Source: JAFAYN01 sp963733105 (lineage in GTDB: Bacteria > Gemmatimonadota > Gemmatimonadetes > Longimicrobiales > Longimicrobiaceae). Taken from it: DNA of 64,000 nucleotides. The notes under the pieces are model-generated. The model saw only the letters and a program-made list of their open reading frames with translations, searched no databases and was not told the origin of the DNA. The stretch lies in contig CAVTCB010000016.1 in NCBI GenBank assembly GCA_963733105.1, forward strand, positions 1-64,000, given 5' to 3'. This document shows positions 59,624 to 64,000 of the stretch, piece by piece. Numbering within the stretch: the first letter of the stretch is position 1; each line of letters starts with the position of its first letter. The position numbers were made by a program, and so were the translations under genes.

Positions 59624-60310
59624 TCAGCGGTCGGCCACGCCCCTGCCGCGGTAGCGGTCGGCGCCGGTGCCCAGCACCTTGCGGGAGTAGCCGTTCTCGG
59701 GGTCGCGCCCGCGGCGCAGGGCGCGGTCCACGGCGTTCTCGCCGCGGTTGTAGGCGAGGAGGGCGAGGCGCACGTCGCCGTCGTAGTAGTCGATCAGCCT
59801 GCGCAGGTAGCGGAAGCCGACGCGCAGGTTGGCGCGGGGCTCCAGCACGGCTTCGGCGGTCCGCATCCGCCGGTCGATGCTGCGGGCGGTGCCGGGCATG
59901 AGCTGCGTGAGCCCCAGGGCGCCGGCGTGGCTGCGGGCGCGCGGGTGGAAGCGGCTCTCCACGCGCACCAGGCGGAAGGCCAGCTCGGGGTCGATCCCCT
60001 CCTTGCGGGCCTCCTCGTGGATCATCCTGGCCATCTCCTCGGAGATCTCGTAGCGCCGGGCGTACCCCCAGGCGCCGAACTCCTCGCGGAACCGGCGCGC
60101 CTCCTCGCGCAGCCGGATCCAGAAATCGCGCCCGAAGGTGGCGTGGTCGGCCGCCCGCGGGGCGGCCGGGGCGGCCAGGCGCAGGCTGTCGGCGCTCTGC
60201 CCGGACGCGGGCGAAACCCAGGCGCACAGCGCGAAGACCGCCAGGTACAGCGGGTGGCGCAGCCCGGTGGGAAGCGCCGAAGTGCTCGCAGCGCAAGGCG
60301 ATGCGTTCAA
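59624..60310 (-). CDS. Secreted lytic transglycosylase (SLT domain)
   Basis: 228 aa. TTG start at 60310, chosen because AGGAGG lies 6 nt upstream. Signal peptide (LAVFALCAWVSPASGQ), then the SLT domain: FRLVRVESRFHPRARSHAGA (catalytic Glu in VES), LGLTQLMPGTARSIDRRMRT, NLRVGFRYLRRLIDYYDGDV, and LLAYNRGENAVDRAL. Cleaves the glycan strand of peptidoglycan in the periplasm. Confidence 0.9.
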   Translation of the reverse strand: MNASPCAASTSALPTGLRHPLYLAVFALCAWVSPASGQSADSLRLAAPAAPRAADHATFGRDFWIRLREEARRFREEFGAWGYARRYEISEEMARMIHEEARKEGIDPELAFRLVRVESRFHPRARSHAGALGLTQLMPGTARSIDRRMRTAEAVLEPRANLRVGFRYLRRLIDYYDGDVRLALLAYNRGENAVDRALRRGRDPENGYSRKVLGTGADRYRGRGVADR

Positions 60311-60410
60311 GTCAGTCCTCCTGGTTGCAGGGTCCGGAAGCCGGGGCGTACGCAGATAATGGGCCGGAAGTGGGGGGCGGGTCAAGAGTCATGGCCCGGA
60401 CGGCGCGGTC

Positions 60411-62075
60411 TCACCTCCTCCGCTTGCGGGCGTACATGGCGGCGTCCGCTTCGGCCAGGAGCGCCTCCACGGTGCACAGGCGGGCGGGGTCGTACCAGGC
60501 CACTCCTACGCTCAGCGACAGCTCGGGTCCCTCCCCCCGGGCGGCGTTCCGCTCCCTCACCCGCGCCTGGAGCCGGTCGGTCATCGCCTTCCCCTGCCTG
60601 CGTGAGGTCTCCGGCGCCAGCACCACGAACTCGTCCCCGCCCACGCGGGCGATCACGTCGGAGTCGCGAAAGATCTGCCGCAGGATTCCGGCGGTCTCCA
60701 CCAGCGCCCGGTCGCCGGCGGTGTGGCCGAAGCAGTCGTTCAGCGGCTTGAGGCCGTCCACGTCGGCGAACAGGAGCGCCAAGTCGCGCCCGGTCCGCTG
60801 CGCCAGCCGGAGCTGCTGCTGCGCCAGGGCGAGGAAGCCGCGCCGGTTGTACAGCCCGGTCAGCTCGTCGGTGAGCGACAGGCGGCGGGTCTCCTCCTCC
60901 GCCCCGCGGCGGGCGGTGACGTCGCGCGAGTTCACCACCAGCCCCCCCACCTCGGGCGCGTGCAGCAGGTTGCGCCCGGTGGACTCCATCACGCGCCAGC
61001 TCCCGTCGCTGTGCCGGATGCGGCACTCCAGGGCGATGGGGACGCCGGGGCTGCGCAGCGCCAGGTCGAAGGCGTTGCGGGCCTGCGGGAGGTCTTCCGG
61101 GTGGAGGAGCGCGAACAGCTCGCACGCCAGCAGGTCGTCGGGGGCGTAGCCGAGCACCCGGCGCACCGCGGGGCTCACGTAGCGGATCCGGGCCCGCGCG
61201 TCGGCCACGGTGATCACGTCGGTGGCGTACTCGATCAGCGAGCGGAACCGCTTCTCCCGGGCCGCGACGGCGGCCTCGTTGCGCTTGCGCAGGACGTACT
61301 GGCCGATCCCGCTCCCGGCGGCCACCAGGGTCTCCCGGGTCTCCGCGTCCGGCTCGGCCGCGTCGCGCGTGAACAGCTCCACCACGCCGAACACCTCGTC
61401 GCCCAGGAGCACGGGGAAGGCGAAGACGGAGCGGAGCGCGCCGCCCGCGGCGCGGGTGGGCGCCGGGCCGCGGGCGAGGTCGGGGACCCACAGGGGCGCG
61501 CGCTCCTCCCACACCCGGCCGGGGACTCCCACGCCCGGGAGGAACACCAGCCTGCGGCTCACCTCCAGGAGGGGCTCCCCGCGCGCGCCGGGGGCGGTCC
61601 AGGTGGCGGCGTGGCACAGGACGGGGGCGTCGGGCTCGGCCTCCCAGAGGAGGCCGGCCTCCCACTCCAGCCCCTCGCACAGGGCGGCGAGGACGCGGGG
61701 GGCGGCTTCCTCCCAGCTCCGTGCCTCGGCCAGCACCCGGTCCACGGCGTGCCCGGTCCGGAGGCGCCGCTCGGCCCCGCTGCGGCGGGTGACGTCGCGG
61801 AGGAAGACGGCGGTGCAGTGCTCGGGCCCGCAGTCGTACTCCGCGCGGCTCACCTCCACGCGGACGGTGCCTCCCGAGGCGGTGCGGAGGAGGACTTCGG
61901 ACGGGTACGGGGGGTGGAGCGCGGGGGGAAGCCGCAGGGGCGCGTGGCCCAGCAGCCGCTGCGCGGCGGGGTTGGCGTACACGACGTCGCCCTCCCCGTC
62001 GAGGGTGAGGACGGCGTCCGGGCAGGTGTCCACGAGGGCCCGGAACGGATCGCGGACGGCAGGAAAAGCTTGCAT
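60411..62075 (-). CDS. PAS-GAF-PAS-GGDEF diguanylate cyclase
   Basis: 554 aa from ATG 62075 (GAGGAAGG before it). PAS 1 (DTCPDAVLTLDGEGDVVYAN), GAF (VLAALCEGLEWEAGLLWEAE ... DEVFGVVELFTRDA), PAS 2 (SLIEYATDVITVADARARIR), then GGDEF: LSLTDELTGLYNRRGFLAL, ADVDGLKPLNDCFGHTAGDR, and an intact GGDEF at 479-483. The product-inhibition site RxxD (R470-D473) lies five residues before it. It should make c-di-GMP and be feedback-inhibited. No EAL domain and no membrane segment. A c-di-GMP riboswitch precedes the gene. Confidence 0.93.
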   Translation of the reverse strand: MQAFPAVRDPFRALVDTCPDAVLTLDGEGDVVYANPAAQRLLGHAPLRLPPALHPPYPSEVLLRTASGGTVRVEVSRAEYDCGPEHCTAVFLRDVTRRSGAERRLRTGHAVDRVLAEARSWEEAAPRVLAALCEGLEWEAGLLWEAEPDAPVLCHAATWTAPGARGEPLLEVSRRLVFLPGVGVPGRVWEERAPLWVPDLARGPAPTRAAGGALRSVFAFPVLLGDEVFGVVELFTRDAAEPDAETRETLVAAGSGIGQYVLRKRNEAAVAAREKRFRSLIEYATDVITVADARARIRYVSPAVRRVLGYAPDDLLACELFALLHPEDLPQARNAFDLALRSPGVPIALECRIRHSDGSWRVMESTGRNLLHAPEVGGLVVNSRDVTARRGAEEETRRLSLTDELTGLYNRRGFLALAQQQLRLAQRTGRDLALLFADVDGLKPLNDCFGHTAGDRALVETAGILRQIFRDSDVIARVGGDEFVVLAPETSRRQGKAMTDRLQARVRERNAARGEGPELSLSVGVAWYDPARLCTVEALLAEADAAMYARKRRR

Positions 62076-62087
62076 CCTTCCTCTTCG

Positions 62088-62178
62088 GCGGCTCGACTGG
62101 CGTGGCCGGGCCCGGAGGGGGCCTCGGCGGTAGCCTCGTGGCTTTGCGTCCCCGCCTTTCGACGGGTTTGCCGTTGTC
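62088..62178 (-). promoter_or_regulatory. Cyclic-di-GMP-I (GEMM-I) riboswitch controlling the diguanylate cyclase
   Basis: Minus strand reads GGCAAACCC (62172-62164), stem closed by a GAAA tetraloop, GGGGACGCAAAGCCACG (through 62133), AGGCUACC, and a distal GCCAGUCGAGCCGCCGA. All hallmarks of the class I c-di-GMP aptamer are present, including the GNRA tetraloop that docks into its receptor. The 3' end abuts GAGGAAGG and the ATG at 62075, suggesting control of translation. Confidence 0.87.
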
Positions 62179-62194
62179 GTGAGGTGTATCGCTT

Positions 62195-62224
62195 CCGGGT
62201 GCGTGGCGCGCGGCCGGCACCCGG
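62195..62224. terminator. Hairpin between Fic gene and riboswitch
   Basis: CCGGGTGC and GCACCCGG pair around a 14-nt spacer, 69 nt after the Fic stop and just 5' of the aptamer. It may end the Fic transcript or be part of the riboswitch leader. No T run, so assignment is weak. Confidence 0.35.
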
Positions 62225-62292
62225 TCCGGAGCTGCCGCACGAGCCGTGCCGGACGGCCCGCGCCTACGCGGCCAGGCTCTGAGGGGAGGCGC

Positions 62293-63453
62293 TCACCAGC
62301 CCACTCCCTCGTCCAGTATACGGTGTTGGCGTACGTACGCGAACTGTCGCGCCCACCCACGGCCGGTCACCTCGCGCACGATCTCCAGCTCCTCCAGGCG
62401 GCGCATGGCCGCGGCCACGGTCGGCTGCGTGACCTCCAGCATCGCCGCCGCGCGGGGAATGGACAGGACGACGCGGTGGCGGAGCAGCTCGTAGAGCCGG
62501 AGGGCGGACGCCGCCCCGCGGGGAAGCCCGCGGACACGGGCCCGGTCCCTCTCGTAGAGCTCCAGGAGAGCGCGTGTCGTGGCCGTCGCCTCCAGCGCCA
62601 CGGCCTCCACGCCGGCCAGAAAGAAGCGGAGCCACTGCTCCCATTCCCCGTGCGTGCGGACGCGCTGGAGAGCCTCGTAGTAATCCGCCCGGTTCTGCCG
62701 GAAGTAGAGGCTCAGGTACAGGAACGGCTCGCGCAGCACCCCGGCGGCGCATAGGAGCAGCGTGATGAGGAGGCGTCCCACGCGTCCGTTGCCGTCCAGG
62801 AAGGGGTGGATGGTCTCGAACTGCGCGTGGGCCAGACCGGCCTTGAGCAGGGGCGGCGTGGGACGGGGCTGGTCGTTGACGAACTTCTCCAGCGCGTCGA
62901 GCGCGGCGAGCACCTCGTTCGGCGGGGGGGGGACGAACAGGGCCCGGGACGGCTTCGGTCCCCCGATCCAGTTCTGCACGCGCCGGAACTCCCCGGGCGC
63001 CTGCTGGCTCCCGCGGCCTTCCTGCATCAGCAGTCCGTGCAGCTCGCGGATCAGTCGGAGGGTGACGGGGTGACCCTCACGGACCCGCTCGGTGCCGTAG
63101 CGTAGCGCGTCCACGTAGCGGGACACCTCGCGTACGTCCTCCAGGGGAACGCCGGGGACGTCCTGCGCCTCGTATTGGAGGAGGTCCGCGAGGGTGGACT
63201 CCGTACCCTCGATCTGGCTGGAGAGTACCGCCTCCTTGCGCACGTACATGTAGAGCAGGTGGTCCGGCTCCACCAGGCCGGAGACGCCGTCCAGGCGTCC
63301 CAGCGCCACACCGGCCATCTCCAGCACGTGCAGGAGGTCCGGCCCCATCTCCAGCGGTGGGTCGGGTGGAAGCGGGTTGGGAACGAAGGCGGAGAAGGCG
63401 TCCGCCCCCCCCTGCTGCTGGATCAGGCGACCGGCGCGTGGAGAGGCGATCAT
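62293..63453 (-). CDS. Fic domain protein (AMPylator-type) with N-terminal inhibitory motif and wHTH
   Basis: 386 aa from ATG 63453. N-terminal inhibitory helix SSQIEGTESTL (residues 78-88; E82 blocks the active site in class II Fic proteins). Fic motif HPFLDGNGRVGR (216-227) with the catalytic His. C-terminal winged-helix (RVVLSIPRAAAMLEVTQPTV, RLEELEIVREVTGRGWARQF). It transfers AMP or a related group to target hydroxyls. The wHTH and the upstream palindrome suggest autoregulation. I rejected the earlier TTG 63522, which lies inside the operator. Confidence 0.92.
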   Translation of the reverse strand: MIASPRAGRLIQQQGGADAFSAFVPNPLPPDPPLEMGPDLLHVLEMAGVALGRLDGVSGLVEPDHLLYMYVRKEAVLSSQIEGTESTLADLLQYEAQDVPGVPLEDVREVSRYVDALRYGTERVREGHPVTLRLIRELHGLLMQEGRGSQQAPGEFRRVQNWIGGPKPSRALFVPPPPNEVLAALDALEKFVNDQPRPTPPLLKAGLAHAQFETIHPFLDGNGRVGRLLITLLLCAAGVLREPFLYLSLYFRQNRADYYEALQRVRTHGEWEQWLRFFLAGVEAVALEATATTRALLELYERDRARVRGLPRGAASALRLYELLRHRVVLSIPRAAAMLEVTQPTVAAAMRRLEELEIVREVTGRGWARQFAYVRQHRILDEGVGW

Positions 63454-63500
63454 GAGGGGGAGCTCCGGAGGGGGAGTCTTGACGCCCGGGGGTGAACCGA

Positions 63501-63529
63501 GCTTTAATTGCTCCGGGAGCAATTAAAGC
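63501..63529. promoter_or_regulatory. Perfect 14-bp dyad operator upstream of fic
   Basis: GCTTTAATTGCTCC, one central G, then its exact reverse complement. Unusually AT-rich for this DNA. It lies 48 bp upstream of the Fic ATG and 41 bp upstream of the divergent mutarotase-like gene, so it may control both. A dimeric wHTH such as the Fic C-terminal domain is the obvious candidate ligand. Confidence 0.7.
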
Positions 63530-63569
63530 ATAAGCTCCGAAATTTTCAATGCTGGATCCTGGAGGCCCG

Positions 63570-64000
63570 ATGCACGCTGATGATTCTCGGGATGGCGCAG
63601 GCCTCCCCCACGTCGACCTGGCCCACTCCTCCGGCGCCCGCGCGCGCGTCCACCTCCAGGGCGCGCACGTGGCCTCGTGGACCGACGCGGCGGGGGAGGA
63701 GCTGCTCTTCGTCAGCTCGCGGTCGCGCTTCGAGCCCGGCGCGGCCATCCGCGGCGGTGTCCCCGTGATCTTCCCCCAGTTCGCCGACCAGGGGCCGCTC
63801 CCCAAGCACGGCTTCGCGCGCACCGCGGCGTGGGAGCCGGCGGAGCAGGGGACGGACCCCGACGGCGCCGCCTTCGCGCTCCTCCGCCTGGCCGACACCG
63901 ACGAGACGCGCGCCCTCTGGCCGCACCCCTTCCGCGCCGAGCTGCGCGTGACGCTGGACGGGGCGCTCACCCTCGCGCTGCGCGTGGCCAACACCGGCGA
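63570..64000 (+). CDS. D-hexose-6-phosphate mutarotase / aldose 1-epimerase-like protein (partial)
   Basis: Open from ATG 63570 (GGAGG upstream) to the window end, at least 143 aa. VHLQGAHVASWTDAAGEELL, SRFEPGAAIRGGVPVIFPQF, then LPKHGFARTAAWE match the YeaD-type galactose-mutarotase fold; the RGG-P-FP and KHGFAR motifs include the conserved substrate-binding Arg and His. It interconverts anomers of hexose phosphates (family role). Divergent from fic. Confidence 0.85.
   Translation, partial: MHADDSRDGAGLPHVDLAHSSGARARVHLQGAHVASWTDAAGEELLFVSSRSRFEPGAAIRGGVPVIFPQFADQGPLPKHGFARTAAWEPAEQGTDPDGAAFALLRLADTDETRALWPHPFRAELRVTLDGALTLALRVANTG

Noticed and set aside
1..64000. rRNA, tRNA, prophage or IS element
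   Set aside because: No conserved rRNA segments, no cloverleaf with a recognisable anticodon arm, no integrase or transposase frames were seen by eye; a tRNAscan or Infernal run would settle it.

Overview
The window is uniformly very GC-rich bacterial DNA (about 70% or more by eye). Several features point to the Gemmatimonadota, most likely a Longimicrobium-like member: secreted DUF4097 beta-strand proteins, a DUF5916-type protein, many small outer-membrane beta-barrels with 'GARAAIPTGDF'-like N-termini, many lipoproteins, frequent GTG starts with GTGA/ATGA gene overlaps, and a lasso-peptide locus. The taxonomy is inference; no rRNA marker is present. I saw no rRNA, tRNA, CRISPR array, IS transposase or replication origin. 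About a dozen genes carry single-base frameshifts, mostly in homopolymer runs and densest in the first 7 kb. These look more like consensus errors than decay.

Layout. 0-3.3 kb: a minus-strand sigma factor / anti-sigma / DUF4097 / beta-strand protein / DUF5916 operon. 3.3-7.7 kb: a repeat-rich intergenic region, SelO and a CPA2 antiporter with Usp domains. 7.9-14.3 kb: PhzF, a pentapeptide protein, an unknown + MerR-like pair, RecQ, and two divergent paralogous HTH-like proteins. 14.4-18.5 kb: a McrB/McrC-type restriction pair with a beta-barrel gene overlapping its 3' end. 18.7-22.9 kb: a thiolase, MFS, two hotdog proteins and TetR operon. 22.9-27 kb: YdeI-like, RidA, a TolB-like lipoprotein and a cell-wall amidase. 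27.4-30.3 kb: a lasso-peptide cluster (fused B1-B2, cyclase, precursor). 30.6-32.6 kb: three tandem beta-barrels. 32.7-38.6 kb: a fused fatty-acid kinase, a peptidoglycan-binding protein, a barrel and an M30-like protease. 38.8-43.6 kb: MoxR, DUF58, transglutaminase and NUDIX. 43.6-55 kb: an unknown membrane protein, TPR protein, lipoprotein, NtrC-like regulator, two tandem subtilases, a hybrid histidine kinase, an unknown protein and DinB. 55-64 kb: GH6 cellulase, M24 peptidase, an unknown protein, a transglycosylase, a PAS-GAF-PAS-GGDEF cyclase, Fic, and a partial mutarotase-like gene.

The most interesting material is outside the genes. (1) Two cyclic-di-GMP-I (GEMM-I) riboswitches sit directly before the start codons of the GH6 cellulase and the diguanylate cyclase, linking c-di-GMP to polysaccharide hydrolysis and to its own synthesis. 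(2) A structured intergenic repeat of about 130 bp occurs five times. Every copy starts 3-18 nt after a stop codon, in the same orientation relative to that gene, and its hairpins show compensatory base changes. (3) A related hairpin module (GAGAC-stem-GTTT-stem'-GGCTC) occurs as triple tandem hairpins after the lasso precursor and between selO and the sigma factor. (4) A REP-doublet-like insertion of 166 bp, bounded by 12-bp direct repeats, has split another repeat. I do not recognise families (2) and (3) as named RNA or repeat classes.
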